Counted from the stretch's first letter, positions 1 through 7,369 are shown. The stretch: DNA of 64,000 nucleotides from Bacillota bacterium (GCA_023429995.1 JAEZCE010000035.1:124001-188000); one strand, 5' to 3'. Numbers and translations are program-made. The notes: generated by a model from the sequence alone, not told the origin.

Positions 1-2
1 TA

Positions 3-212
3 GCAGAGCATGGTTTTATGCCTGGAGATAAAATTGATTTGTTCATGAATTATGTAGAGAATTCAACCCCTACTGTTACTCAAATTGCAACTAATAGTAC
101 TACTGTAACAGCATTTACGACAGGTAGAATACAGATACGGGGTAAATTATCTGGTTCCTTCTTGACCATAACATTTGCCAATTGGCGTTTTAAAATTAGA
201 TGTGAAATATAA
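3..212 (+). CDS. C-terminal end of a phage tail-region protein (5' truncated)
   Basis: The frame is open from the first base of the window and stops at 212, so this is the last roughly 70 residues of a protein that begins upstream. The visible part is rich in Thr, Asn and Ser and alternates polar and hydrophobic residues, as beta-structured tail or fibre proteins do. I assign it to a phage tail module from position only: a tail-collar gene, holin and endolysin follow on the same strand. No specific family is recognised. Confidence 0.5.
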   Translation, partial: AEHGFMPGDKIDLFMNYVENSTPTVTQIATNSTTVTAFTTGRIQIRGKLSGSFLTITFANWRFKIRCEI

Positions 213-234
213 CTAAACTGAAAGGATAATACAA

Positions 235-369
235 ATGCAATGGTTTAATGGTGAAAAAGTATTAACTGAAATAAGAGCAAAACGTGATACAATTTTGCAT
301 GCGAATCTATCATATACTGGCTCCAATGAAGCCTCGGGTTATGTTGGCGTATGGGCGGAGGTGTTGTAA
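235..369 (+). CDS. Small phage protein, 44 aa
   Basis: An ATG at 235 is preceded at a good distance by the purine-rich Shine-Dalgarno GAAAGGA and opens a 44-residue frame starting MQWFNGEKV and ending WAEVL. It lies between the truncated tail protein and the tail-collar gene, with the collar start codon 3 bases after its stop. It is probably a small tail accessory protein of the prophage. No motif is recognised; the ribosome-binding site and tight packing are the support. Confidence 0.5.
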   Translation: MQWFNGEKVLTEIRAKRDTILHANLSYTGSNEASGYVGVWAEVL

Positions 370-371
370 AA

Positions 372-1850
372 ATGTCAGGCTTATCTTCAAATATAAAAGA
401 TTATCCAACTTCAGTACAGTATGTAGACTCACACATAGGAGAAATAAGATTTATCTCACATACAAATATTCCGAATGGGTGGATGGAATGCAATGGAAGA
501 GAATTATCTAGGGTGTTATTCCATGAATTATTCGCAAGCATAGGAACTACATTTGGCGTTGGTGATGGAAGTACTACCTTCAATATACCGGATATGAGAG
601 GTGTGTTCCCTAGGGGATGGGATCATGGTAGAAGTATCGATCCGGGGAGAACGCTCGGTAGTGAACAATTAGATGCTTTACAAAATATCACTGGAACAAG
701 CACTACTGCGGCATCCTGGTCTAGCTTATCAACAAAGCTGGGTTTTACTGATAATTATGGAAACAGCACTGGCGGGGCGTTTTACCCACTAAACTCATCC
801 GGTGGATACCCAGCTAGCGGCGGAACTTCTTCCAATAACTCAACTGGTATAGGCTTTGATGCTTCTCTAGTAGCAAGAACCGCGACAGAAACTCGTCCAC
901 GCAACATAGCCTTCTTATTTATAATTAAAGTAAAGAACGTATCTTACGATCCGTATGTATATCGCGGAAACGCGCTTACCTTAGGAGGCATTCCCGCCAA
1001 TGGGTTTTTATTGGCTTCACAAGGGGTTAATCGAAATGCCATTATTAACGGTAACGGAATGGTTCAACAACGCGCATCGGTGACGTTATCGACTTCCGCT
1101 CAATACGGCATTGATCGATGGGCGGCTTATGCATCCGGGACGGCTGTAAGTGCGGGAATATTCGGGCAGTCAACTTCAGGTCCCATTGGAAGAACCGGTT
1201 ATGGAATCGCCTTAACCAATGCGACCATAACCGGAACGGGAACCGTCTATTTTAGGTATCGAATCGAAGCAAAAGATGCCCTGAAATTCATGAATCAGCC
1301 GGCGGTATTTAGCTGTCTTGTTTATCATGACGTAGGAAGTACGGTGAATTATACCGTTACGATGAACAAACCTTCAGCAACGGCTGATGTATTTTCACCA
1401 GTTACGGCAATCGGCTCTTTTGTAACATCGGTTGCAAGCGCAATAAGCACCCCATTATCATTTGCAATTTCGAATATGGGAGCTTGCGGCAACGGAATTG
1501 AAATATTAATCTCTGCTGCCTGTGGTGGGATAACAACCAAAAATTTCTATCTTACGGAAGCACAATTTGAATTGGGAACAGTTGGAACGGCTTTTGAATA
1601 TAGACCATTTCAACAAGAATTGACGTTGTGTCAGCGATACTATCAAAAACATACTGCTATTGCAACTTATCTTTCTCCCGACAGTGGAGCGGCAGAGTTT
1701 TGTGGTAATTGGTTTGTTCCAATGAGAGTATCTCCAACAATTACAAAAACAGGATTTAATACCGTAAGTGGTGATCAAAATGGCTGGTGGGGCACATTAA
1801 CATCAAATGCTACAAATGGAAATATTACTTCAGCAGATGCAGAACTATAA
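372..1850 (+). CDS. Phage tail-collar domain fibre protein
   Basis: This 492-residue protein is a probable tail fibre or receptor-binding protein. Its N-terminal part, residues about 20-90, has the tail-collar pattern: an IGEIRF strand, PNGWMECNG, a long GxxFGxGDGSTTFNIPDMRG stretch and FPRGWDHG. The glycine- and serine-rich middle and the beta-rich C-terminal half look like a fibre shaft and distal domain. I start it at ATG 372 rather than the in-frame ATG at 351, because GGAGGT at 357-362 is correctly spaced only for 372. The gene belongs to the prophage tail/lysis block. Confidence 0.8.
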   Translation: MSGLSSNIKDYPTSVQYVDSHIGEIRFISHTNIPNGWMECNGRELSRVLFHELFASIGTTFGVGDGSTTFNIPDMRGVFPRGWDHGRSIDPGRTLGSEQLDALQNITGTSTTAASWSSLSTKLGFTDNYGNSTGGAFYPLNSSGGYPASGGTSSNNSTGIGFDASLVARTATETRPRNIAFLFIIKVKNVSYDPYVYRGNALTLGGIPANGFLLASQGVNRNAIINGNGMVQQRASVTLSTSAQYGIDRWAAYASGTAVSAGIFGQSTSGPIGRTGYGIALTNATITGTGTVYFRYRIEAKDALKFMNQPAVFSCLVYHDVGSTVNYTVTMNKPSATADVFSPVTAIGSFVTSVASAISTPLSFAISNMGACGNGIEILISAACGGITTKNFYLTEAQFELGTVGTAFEYRPFQQELTLCQRYYQKHTAIATYLSPDSGAAEFCGNWFVPMRVSPTITKTGFNTVSGDQNGWWGTLTSNATNGNITSADAEL

Positions 1851-1865
1851 AGGAGTACATAAAAA

Positions 1866-2243
1866 ATGAATAAGTCAAAATATAAACTAGTACCAGTAAT
1901 TAAAAATACAGATGAGACAATTACCTATGGAGAAGCTGTCGCCTATGGCGATGACAACAAAGTGGTTTTCGGCGGTGATTGGGGGAGATACGATGAAAAT
2001 GGTTCTCCCCTTTATGTTTGGCAAGAGAATAAGCCGGCCGATGAAGAAGTCATTTCCGAAAATAACGCTTCAATCAAGGCCCAAATTGAAGCGTTGGAAA
2101 CCAAATCGGCCAGGGCTATGAGAGAAATAACACTATATAAAGACAGTGCCGGTACAGATGAACAGGCTATATATACAATGGCATTATCGAAGCTATCGGA
2201 TTGTGAAACACAAATAAAGGCATTAAGAGCACAGTTACAATAA
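1866..2243 (+). CDS. Phage tail-fibre-adjacent hypothetical protein
   Basis: A 125-residue protein follows the collar gene by 15 bases after the ribosome-binding site AAAGGAG. The first half contains aromatic and glycine-rich segments (TYGEAVAYG, GGDWGRYD, YVWQENK). The second half, from about residue 65, is a charged helix likely to form a coiled coil. Its position matches tail-fibre assembly or chaperone genes in many siphophages, but no specific family is recognised, so the role is inferred from order only. Confidence 0.6.
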   Translation: MNKSKYKLVPVIKNTDETITYGEAVAYGDDNKVVFGGDWGRYDENGSPLYVWQENKPADEEVISENNASIKAQIEALETKSARAMREITLYKDSAGTDEQAIYTMALSKLSDCETQIKALRAQLQ

Positions 2244-2308
2244 TTATGAAATATCCGTCCATCAGGGCGGTATTTTATATTCATCAACGAAACAAAAAGG
2301 ATGGTGTC

Positions 2309-2830
2309 ATGATCTTGAACGACTTAGAAATATTTATCCATTTTTTTAAACGCCTCGGCGAGTATCCGGTAGTCAAAGTGATTACCGGTATTTTTTTGGG
2401 ACTCTTCCGGATTCTCTTCGGTACTTTCAGACCGGTTTATGCCGCCGTGATCTTACTTTGGCTTTTGGATACGGCCACCGGCTATTACTATGCCAGGACC
2501 AATCCCTCCATCAAGCCGGAATCCCGCAAGATGTTTCACGGCCTGGTCAAGCTGCTGATTTATCTGGTTTTGCTATCCATCGGCTATCAATGCGGCTTGG
2601 TAGGAATGCTTGCGGTGGTCCAGGGGATGATCGAAAGCTTTATTGTGCTGACGGAAAGTTACTCCGTCCTGGAGAACCTCCAGAAGATTTGTCTGCTTCA
2701 TAAAATTAATTTCCCCATCTTGGACCAAGTGATGAAAATGATCCAGGGCCGTTTGATCAGTCAAAGTCCGGCTCCGGAACCTGTCAAAGGAGGGGATCAC
2801 CACGATACCGATCACGAAGGAGCTGCTTAG
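2309..2830 (+). CDS. Phage holin, holin_4/TcdE-type
   Basis: This 173-residue membrane protein would form the pores that let the endolysin reach the wall. An N-terminal amphipathic region is followed by hydrophobic segments around residues 15-55 and 75-115. The signature DTATGYYYAR followed by a basic stretch and KMFHGLVKLLIYL is typical of the phage holin_4 (toxin secretion/lysis holin) family. ATG 2309 is chosen because AAAAAGG precedes it, whereas the in-frame ATG at 2246 lacks a site. The charged, His/Asp-rich tail overlaps the start of the amidase gene, a normal arrangement for a lysis cassette. Confidence 0.8.
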   Translation: MILNDLEIFIHFFKRLGEYPVVKVITGIFLGLFRILFGTFRPVYAAVILLWLLDTATGYYYARTNPSIKPESRKMFHGLVKLLIYLVLLSIGYQCGLVGMLAVVQGMIESFIVLTESYSVLENLQKICLLHKINFPILDQVMKMIQGRLISQSPAPEPVKGGDHHDTDHEGAA

Positions 2831-3314
2831 TCTGGGCCCCAACCGGCCGGGGGATGCTATTGCGCCCCGGATGATCATCGTCCACCGCACCGGAAACCCC
2901 GGCACATCCGCCCGGGTGAATCGAAACTATTTTGAAAGTCTCAATCATCCGCCCTTGGCCGGGAAAACCTATGCCTCGGCCCACTATATTGTGGATGGAG
3001 GCCAAATTATCCAGTGCATCCCCGAGAGGGAACGGGCCCACCATTGCATTGGGGCCAACCATTTTGCAATCGGGATCGAGACCTGTGAACTGATCCAGCC
3101 GGTGGTATACCAAAATCTACTGGATTTGATCCACGACATTTGCGGCAGGTATGGATTCCGGGCCACCCAAGAATATATCCAGCCCCATTCCAAGTACGAT
3201 CCGGTAAGACGGCATTTTGACCCCTTTTTCTGGGAAGATTTCCTGGGCGGCAAAACCAATCCCGGAAAGGACCTCTTTGATCCGATCCGGTTTTACCAAG
3301 ACTTAGAAAGTTAA
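2805..3314 (+). CDS. N-acetylmuramoyl-L-alanine amidase (prophage endolysin)
   Basis: The protein has the Amidase_2/PGRP fold and would cleave the amide bond between muramic acid and the stem peptide. Visible zinc-site elements are the His of IIVHRTGNPG, the AHYIVDG segment and the PHSKYDP region, where a second His is expected. RNYFESL and GKTYASAHYIV are characteristic of phage and clostridial members. The only ATG is at 2871, but the frame is open upstream and encodes ITKELLSLGPNRPG, which matches the usual N-terminus of this family. A strong AAAGGAGGGG at 2787-2795 sits before an ATA codon at 2805, so I place the start there as a non-standard initiation. No ATG, GTG or TTG occurs between the upstream stop and 2871. 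The C-terminus has no cell-wall-binding domain. Confidence 0.8.
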   Translation: MPITKELLSLGPNRPGDAIAPRMIIVHRTGNPGTSARVNRNYFESLNHPPLAGKTYASAHYIVDGGQIIQCIPERERAHHCIGANHFAIGIETCELIQPVVYQNLLDLIHDICGRYGFRATQEYIQPHSKYDPVRRHFDPFFWEDFLGGKTNPGKDLFDPIRFYQDLES

Positions 3315-3335
3315 TTTATCGATATATGCTGAAAC

Positions 3336-3515
3336 CTAAACCTTCGGCGGGCGCAATAAATCATAGCGGTTCAAAAGCTCGTCCAGCTCGATACTGGCCG
3401 CCAAGACCTCAGAATCAATGCAACCCTTGGCTAGCCAGAGATTTTGCATCCGGCTGCGGCTAAGGGCGATTTGTTCCAGAAGTTTGGAAATTTCTCGGGA
3501 ATCCTTTTCTGACAT
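3336..3515 (-). CDS. Spo0E-like sporulation phosphatase
   Basis: A 59-residue protein begins MSEKDSREISKLLEQI and contains the Spo0E family pattern: an amphipathic helix, a Lys-Gly turn (LAKGCIDSEV) and then the S-x-E-L-D-E-L-L-N-x-Y helix. In Bacillus, Spo0E-like proteins dephosphorylate Spo0A-P and delay sporulation; the S-x-x-L-D motif is the functional signature. It stands alone on the minus strand beside the prophage lysis genes. It is one of the clearest signs that the host makes endospores. The ribosome-binding site is weak. Confidence 0.8.
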   Translation of the reverse strand: MSEKDSREISKLLEQIALSRSRMQNLWLAKGCIDSEVLAASIELDELLNRYDLLRPPKV

Positions 3516-3980
3516 GGTAATGATTTATAACCTCAAAATATGTTATAATATTCAATAATTGCCTGACCGAATGATTTATTTTCGGATCGGCGCCGTAATA
3601 CAATGTCGGGAAGCCCAATGCTTTTTGGCCCTTTTTTAAAAGATTAGCTTCCTCCAATGAAGCCACTCGAGCCAGTCGTTTCAGGGGCAAAGCAACCGCG
3701 AATATTTTGAGTTCGAAGCCGCTCCCCTCAACCGGATTTTTGACCACGGAGGCTACGCGCCTGTGCTGGGGTTACTCTCCCACTGAGCGCGCGTCTTGAA
3801 TTCACATCGTTGGGGGAGAGCGCGAGAGGGAGAGAGGTTATTGACCAACTTTCTGACCGAATAAATGACGACCAAGTCATGCATTTTGTATTATTTACAC
3901 TCCAATATTACTACTATTATTTATATTTTGTCAATAAATTTCTTTATTTTTTGGATAGTTTGTTTTGAAAGGAGCATTCG
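3516..3980. other. Intergenic region without a supported gene
   Basis: The region separates the divergent spo0E-like and Xre genes. It is AT-rich next to both genes and has a GC-rich middle (about 3740-3830) with purine runs such as GGGGGAGAGCGCGAGAGGGAG. A minus-strand open frame of 95 codons starts at 3747 and runs past spo0E in another phase; it has no ribosome-binding site and no recognisable domain, so I do not call it. Part of the middle may be a decayed dispersed repeat. Confidence 0.4.
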
Positions 3981-4202
3981 ATGGGGATACATTGCAGGTT
4001 ATCGACGATTTTGGGAGAAAAGCGGTTGAAGGTAGCTGATGTCCAGAGGGGAACAGGCATTACCAGAGATACTCTTCGTAAATTATATTACGATCAGTCC
4101 CGCCGCGTCGATTATGAAGTCCTGGAAAAAATTATGCAGTATCTCGATTGCGGCCTGGAAGATTTGCTGGTTTACATTAAGGAAGAAGGCGACTCGCTTT
4201 AA
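3981..4202 (+). CDS. Xre/Cro-type HTH regulator, 73 aa
   Basis: This is a single-domain DNA-binding protein of the short Cro/C1-type (YozG-like) class. Residues 5-65 form the helix-turn-helix fold: RLSTILGEKRLKVADVQ, GITRDTLRKLY as the recognition helix, and VDYEVLEKIMQYLDCGLEDLLVY as the closing helices. A good GAAAGGAG precedes the ATG. It is followed by a terminator and is probably a mobile-element or prophage regulator. Its operator is not identifiable here. Confidence 0.8.
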   Translation: MGIHCRLSTILGEKRLKVADVQRGTGITRDTLRKLYYDQSRRVDYEVLEKIMQYLDCGLEDLLVYIKEEGDSL

Positions 4203-4267
4203 AATCCGGGCCGCCTTCGATAAGCGCCGGATGGCTGAAAACCAAAAAAAATAGCTATTCACACCCC

Positions 4268-4302
4268 AAAACCGCCCCGGAAATTCCGCCGCGGTTTTTT
4301 GT
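4268..4302 (+). terminator. Terminator after the Xre gene
   Basis: AAAACCGC and GCGGTTTT form an inverted repeat followed by a T run, about 65 bases after the Xre stop codon. Confidence 0.7.
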
Positions 4303-4790
4303 TGCTTTTTTCGCCAAAGGGAGAAACTTAAAAATTTATCCCCAATTGAAGTTGAGAGAAGGAATTTCCAATTAACGATGGAATATTTCGAAAATAGTCA
4401 AATGCAAAAAAATAACGAAATAAATTATTATAATTTTTGTTGACTATACCGTTAACTCAGGGTTTGATTGTGAGCCAATTTGGGCCTACCCTCATACTAT
4501 CTTTCTCCCTCAAAGGGAGAAACGAACTGTAATTCTGTAGGCTTTTTAATTGTTAAAGCTTCGCAAGCTAAACCCTTCGTTCCTCCCTCAGGTCGAATCC
4601 TCCGGATTCGCGGAAGCCAAGATGGAGGGTTGACACAATTACATTTCAGGATAAATTGCCCAATAAAGCAATAATAAACGGATTTTTTTATCCTGAGTAA
4701 AGGCAATAGTCAACTAATTTTTTTAACGATTGTTTCAAAACCGGGCCATGGAGAAAAAAGACTTTAAAAAAGGGTAAGAGTAAATAAACG
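4303..4790. other. Long AT-rich intergenic region with repeat-like segments
   Basis: No gene is supported over almost 500 bases. CAAAGGGAGAAAC occurs twice (about 4314 and 4514). A small inverted repeat, GAATCCTCCGGATTC, lies at about 4594. The last 60 bases contain AT-rich sequence that could hold the promoter of the following gene pair. Short open frames on both strands lack ribosome-binding sites. Confidence 0.35.
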
Positions 4791-4805
4791 GGAGAAGGTG
4801 ATTTT

Positions 4806-5240
4806 GTGTGTCGAAGATCAAAATTAGTCTTATGGTGGGCGGCGCTTGCCTTGTTTTGGGTCTGGCCAGCGGACTTGCCTGCGGCTGGAAATTATCAAGT
4901 GACGGAAAAAGAATGGGCCAGATTATCCGAGATTACCAACAAATTATTAGCGCTCAATCAGCAATTATCGCAAGACTTAACGATATCTCAAAGCAACTTG
5001 GCGCAGTCACAGACCAAACTAAAGGAATATCAAGGGGAATTGGACAAGTTAACCAGTCAATTGACGGAATTAAAAGCCTCATCGGACGAAGCCAGGACGC
5101 AGTTGGCGAATGTGGAAAACTTATTGCGGAACAGCAAAGAATCCTTGAAAGCATTAAACAAAGAAGTCAATAAATTGGTTTGGCAGCGCAATATCGCGGC
5201 GATATGCGCGGCCGTAGCGATAGTAGCGGCATTGATGTAA
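4806..5240 (+). CDS. Signal-peptide coiled-coil protein with C-terminal membrane segment (phage type)
   Basis: This frame encodes 144 residues from a GTG at 4806, after GGAGAAGGTG. It has an N-terminal hydrophobic export signal (residues 7-25, ending near LPAAG), a long Gln/Leu/Lys-rich predicted coiled coil (about 35-125) and a hydrophobic C-terminal segment (NIAAICAAVAIVAALM). This arrangement is known from small phage lysis-associated proteins of diderm hosts. The adjacent YkuD-like gene supports a lysis or wall role. A second frame starting two bases later overlaps it almost entirely and also looks coding. I consider this the likelier of the two to be translated, but not certainly. Confidence 0.6.
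   Translation: MCRRSKLVLWWAALALFWVWPADLPAAGNYQVTEKEWARLSEITNKLLALNQQLSQDLTISQSNLAQSQTKLKEYQGELDKLTSQLTELKASSDEARTQLANVENLLRNSKESLKALNKEVNKLVWQRNIAAICAAVAIVAALM
4808..5173 (+). CDS. Overlapping second-frame gene: TM-anchored coiled-coil protein (possible i-spanin-like)
   Basis: A GTG at 4808 overlaps the GTG at 4806 (sequence GTGTG) and opens another frame of 121 residues inside the previous gene. The product has one N-terminal transmembrane helix (ISLMVGGACLVLGLASGL) and then a Gln/Ser/Ile-rich amphipathic region (residues 35-120), the layout of an inner-membrane spanin or a small phage Rz-like protein. The AAGGTG Shine-Dalgarno is spaced slightly better for this start than for 4806. Both frames have sensible codon choice, so either this is a real overlapping pair or one is a striking accident. 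Confidence 0.4.
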   Translation: MSKIKISLMVGGACLVLGLASGLACGWKLSSDGKRMGQIIRDYQQIISAQSAIIARLNDISKQLGAVTDQTKGISRGIGQVNQSIDGIKSLIGRSQDAVGECGKLIAEQQRILESIKQRSQ

Positions 5241-5294
5241 GTTCTTGTTCGTTTTGGCGTCGGCGCGCTAGACTATGATGGAAGGAGAAAAGCA

Positions 5295-5888
5295 ATGAAA
5301 AATTTAACGGTCAATCAAATCATACGGGCCTATAATCAGAGAGGCTACCAAATGGCGCAGAATGATTCAAGGCCCTATAACCTTAATATTATGGGCGTCA
5401 GGTCAAACGACCCGACACCGAATGTATTTAACGACATGATTTTTTGGCTCTATAAATATTGCGGCGGATGGGCCATGAAACAGGCGTCGTGTACCACCGA
5501 TCCGGGGCTCTATTACTTGGAAAATCCCTGCAATGGAAATGGAACCGCCATCTTAAAGCCCGGCCAGTATCCGGGAGTATGGGAAATCGGATGGCATAAC
5601 GGCCAATATGAAGCATTGGTGCAGAAAGGATTCTTTACGGTTATCCGGGACTTTAACCGGGATGGAAAAATGGATTACAATTCCGGACGCCAGGAAAGCG
5701 GGAGCAATTTTAATATTAATTGCCACCACGCCGGAACCGACTCAGCGCGGGTCGATAAATGGAGCGCCGGCTGCCAGGTGTTTAAACGGCTGGCGGACTT
5801 TGAAATATTTATGGACGATTGCCGCAAGGCGCGGGATATTTGGGGAAACTCCTTTACATACACACTGTTGGAAGAAGCTGATTTTTAA
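5295..5888 (+). CDS. YkuD/L,D-transpeptidase-like wall enzyme of phage type
   Basis: A 197-residue protein follows the twin gene and begins with a good GGAGAAAAGC site. Near the C-terminus it carries INCHHAGT, then about ten residues, then DKWSAGCQVF. This His...Ser-x-Gly-Cys spacing resembles the catalytic His/Cys of YkuD-type L,D-transpeptidases, with Cys as nucleophile. No signal peptide is visible, as with holin-dependent endolysins. Similar proteins ending GNSFTYTLL are common beside phage lysis genes. Whether it cuts or cross-links peptidoglycan cannot be told from sequence. Family assignment is moderate. Confidence 0.6.
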   Translation: MKNLTVNQIIRAYNQRGYQMAQNDSRPYNLNIMGVRSNDPTPNVFNDMIFWLYKYCGGWAMKQASCTTDPGLYYLENPCNGNGTAILKPGQYPGVWEIGWHNGQYEALVQKGFFTVIRDFNRDGKMDYNSGRQESGSNFNINCHHAGTDSARVDKWSAGCQVFKRLADFEIFMDDCRKARDIWGNSFTYTLLEEADF

Positions 5889-5943
5889 TAAAATAAGCCG
5901 ATAAACTTCAGAGAGTGGTGGAGATCCTTTAGACAATAAAAAT

Positions 5944-6062
5944 CATTCCCGGGAGAATGAAAATCACTCTCCGAAGAATGAGAGATCCTCCGGAGAATAA
6001 AAACCATTCTCGGGAGAATGAAAATAATTCTCCGGAGGATCGCGATGATTCTCCGGAGAATC
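5944..6062. repeat. Array of six short palindromes, about 21-bp period
   Basis: Six imperfect to perfect palindromes with the core ATTCTCCGGAGAAT begin near 5944, 5965, 5985, 6005, 6027 and 6047. The last, GATTCTCCGGAGAATC, is perfect over 16 bp and the first is CATTCCCGGGAGAATG. The spacing of 20-22 bp is about two turns of B-DNA, so the sites would lie on one face. They sit between two convergent genes, so they could be a multi-hairpin terminator, a repeat element or a protein-binding array. Confidence 0.7.
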
Positions 6063-6091
6063 CCAAAAGAATTATGGAGTGTATGAAAGAA

Positions 6092-6586
6092 TTATTCCAG
6101 TGTCGCGGCGGCCTGCTCAACCGGGGGCTTGGTTTTCTTGGATGTTTTTTGGAAAAATACCGCCATATCCTCGGCTACCACATTCAGGCCGGGGACCTTA
6201 TCGCGGTTTTGTTTGACCGCCGCGTAAACCTCGAGGGCGCCGGCGAGGGCGTCGCTATTGACCGCGGTAAGGGTGTTGTGGACACTGTCCGCCAGTTCGT
6301 TGATTTGGTTGGCGATGGGGGTCAGGGCCTTGGAGAGTTGATAATCTTTTTTAAACTCAGCGAAGTTGAAGACCTGTGGCAAAATCTCCTTATGGTCCGC
6401 TGCGGCTTGACTGGCCTTTTCCAGAAATGGAGCAAAACCGTTGCCGGCTTTGAATAATCCCCTGACTTCATCCGGTTCCAGGGTCAGCAGGAAATCGAGT
6501 TTGGCTTTCGCCGTTGCCAGCGCCGCCAGAATTTCTGTTTGGGTCTCTTCTGAAAGACTTGCCGAGATTAGATTTTGGGATGTCAT
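6092..6586 (-). CDS. Helical hypothetical protein, 164 aa
   Basis: The gene has a strong start (AAAGGAGGCCCAAAG before the ATG) and encodes an acidic, almost wholly alpha-helical protein without signal peptide or membrane segment. It begins MTSQNLISASLSEETQTEIL and contains LDFLLTLEPDEVRGLFKAGNG. Proteins of this length and pattern are scattered through many phyla without known function. A plus-strand frame overlaps it antisense but has no support. No operon partner is apparent. Confidence 0.65.
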   Translation of the reverse strand: MTSQNLISASLSEETQTEILAALATAKAKLDFLLTLEPDEVRGLFKAGNGFAPFLEKASQAAADHKEILPQVFNFAEFKKDYQLSKALTPIANQINELADSVHNTLTAVNSDALAGALEVYAAVKQNRDKVPGLNVVAEDMAVFFQKTSKKTKPPVEQAAATLE

Positions 6587-6825
6587 CTTTGGGCCTCCTT
6601 TATTTTAATTTCCTCAATCATAAGGTAATAATTCGCAAGGATTTTGTTTTTATCCTGCAAAATTTAAATAATTTTCGGTGTTTTTGATAAATTGCCAATA
6701 GGAATGCAATCCCGATCCCGCATGCCTCTTTGTTTTTTTAAGACACCCACCATATATTGGGTATGGGCCCTAAGGGAAAAACCAAAAAGAAAAAGTCAAG
6801 AGTAGGAAAAATTTTTCGAGGATGA

Positions 6826-6846
6826 TATAATACGAACATACGTTCG
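6826..6846 (+). promoter_or_regulatory. LexA (SOS) box on a promoter
   Basis: CGAACATACGTTCG at 6833-6846 matches the Bacillus-type LexA/DinR operator CGAAC-RNRY-GTTYG over its whole length. A TATAAT -10 box at 6826-6831 directly abuts it, so bound LexA would block transcription. The downstream genes are the two coupled microgenes at 6933 and 7025. The -35 region is poor. An AGAGGGG site followed by ATG-TAA at about 6872 makes a start-stop minimal frame in the leader. Confidence 0.75.
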
Positions 6847-6932
6847 ACGGAAAAGAATAGAGAGGGGATAGTAAAAAAATGTAAGTCCAAAAGAAAAACT
6901 TTTAGTTCGGCAAGTGTATTGAAAGGCCTAAT

Positions 6933-7028
6933 ATGGAAGAACAAAACGCATCAAGAACTAATGTCATATTAGACCTCCTTCGGCAAAAGTCCAGGGAAAA
7001 TAATATGTCTACGGAGGTTCCTACATGA
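6933..7028 (+). CDS. SOS-controlled microprotein, 31 aa
   Basis: ATG 6933 follows GAAAGG and opens a 31-residue frame, MEEQNASRTN to STEVPT. Its TGA overlaps the ATG of the next gene as ATGA, the usual sign of translational coupling. The product is polar, with one short helix (VILDLLRQKSRE) and no membrane segment. It is the first gene after a LexA box. No homologue is recognised. Confidence 0.5.
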   Translation: MEEQNASRTNVILDLLRQKSRENNMSTEVPT

Positions 7029-7174
7029 TAACCGCTCAACAAAGGGAAAAGGAGTCCCTTGAAAAAATCAACAGGGCAATCGATCAGACTGCCGCGTGGA
7101 TGCTGGAATTAACAAGACTAAAAGAAGAAATCCAACAGGATAGAGGAACGAGGCATTTGATGGTCGTCAAATAG
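7025..7174 (+). CDS. SOS-controlled microprotein, 49 aa
   Basis: The gene has an excellent GGAGGT site and an ATGA overlap with the preceding microgene. The 49-residue product is a single amphipathic helix rich in Glu, Lys and Gln (QQREKESLEKINRAIDQ), ending HLMVVK. It is not the DUF896/YnzC type found in the Bacillus yneA SOS operon. A strong terminator at 7303-7348 ends the unit. The function is unknown; SOS control is inferred from the upstream operator. Confidence 0.55.
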   Translation: MITAQQREKESLEKINRAIDQTAAWMLELTRLKEEIQQDRGTRHLMVVK

Positions 7175-7302
7175 TTGGAAGGGCAGGAATGGTTTTTGGC
7201 GAGGAAGGGCTAAAAATTTTTCCTGGAAGCAGGAAACCGCTTTGATATGTGGAAATAATAAAAAAGTAAAAAGCCCAGTCATGGAACTGGGAGGGAGTAA
7301 TG

Positions 7303-7348
7303 AAGCGGTCGAGGGGAACCCCAAAGGGACACCCCCTCGGCCGCTTTT
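7303..7348 (+). terminator. Strong terminator, SOS microgene unit
   Basis: AAGCGG-CGAGGGG pairs with CCCCTCG-CCGCTTTT, followed by T-rich sequence. A second small hairpin, CCCAGT/ACTGGG, lies just upstream at 7274-7291. Confidence 0.75.
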
Positions 7349-7369
7349 ATTATTCAGAAAGGGCGGCCA

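Noticed and set aside
284..511. Open frame of 75 codons overlapping the tail-collar gene
   Set aside because: Different frame from the supported collar gene and no ribosome-binding site.
3460..3747. Minus-strand frame of 95 codons
   Set aside because: Overlaps the well-supported spo0E-like gene out of phase, has no ribosome-binding site and no recognisable domain; possibly part of a dispersed repeat.
5957..6457. Plus-strand frame of 166 codons with Asn/Ser/Glu repeats
   Set aside because: Antisense to the supported gene at 6092; the repeated residues are only the translation of the palindrome array.
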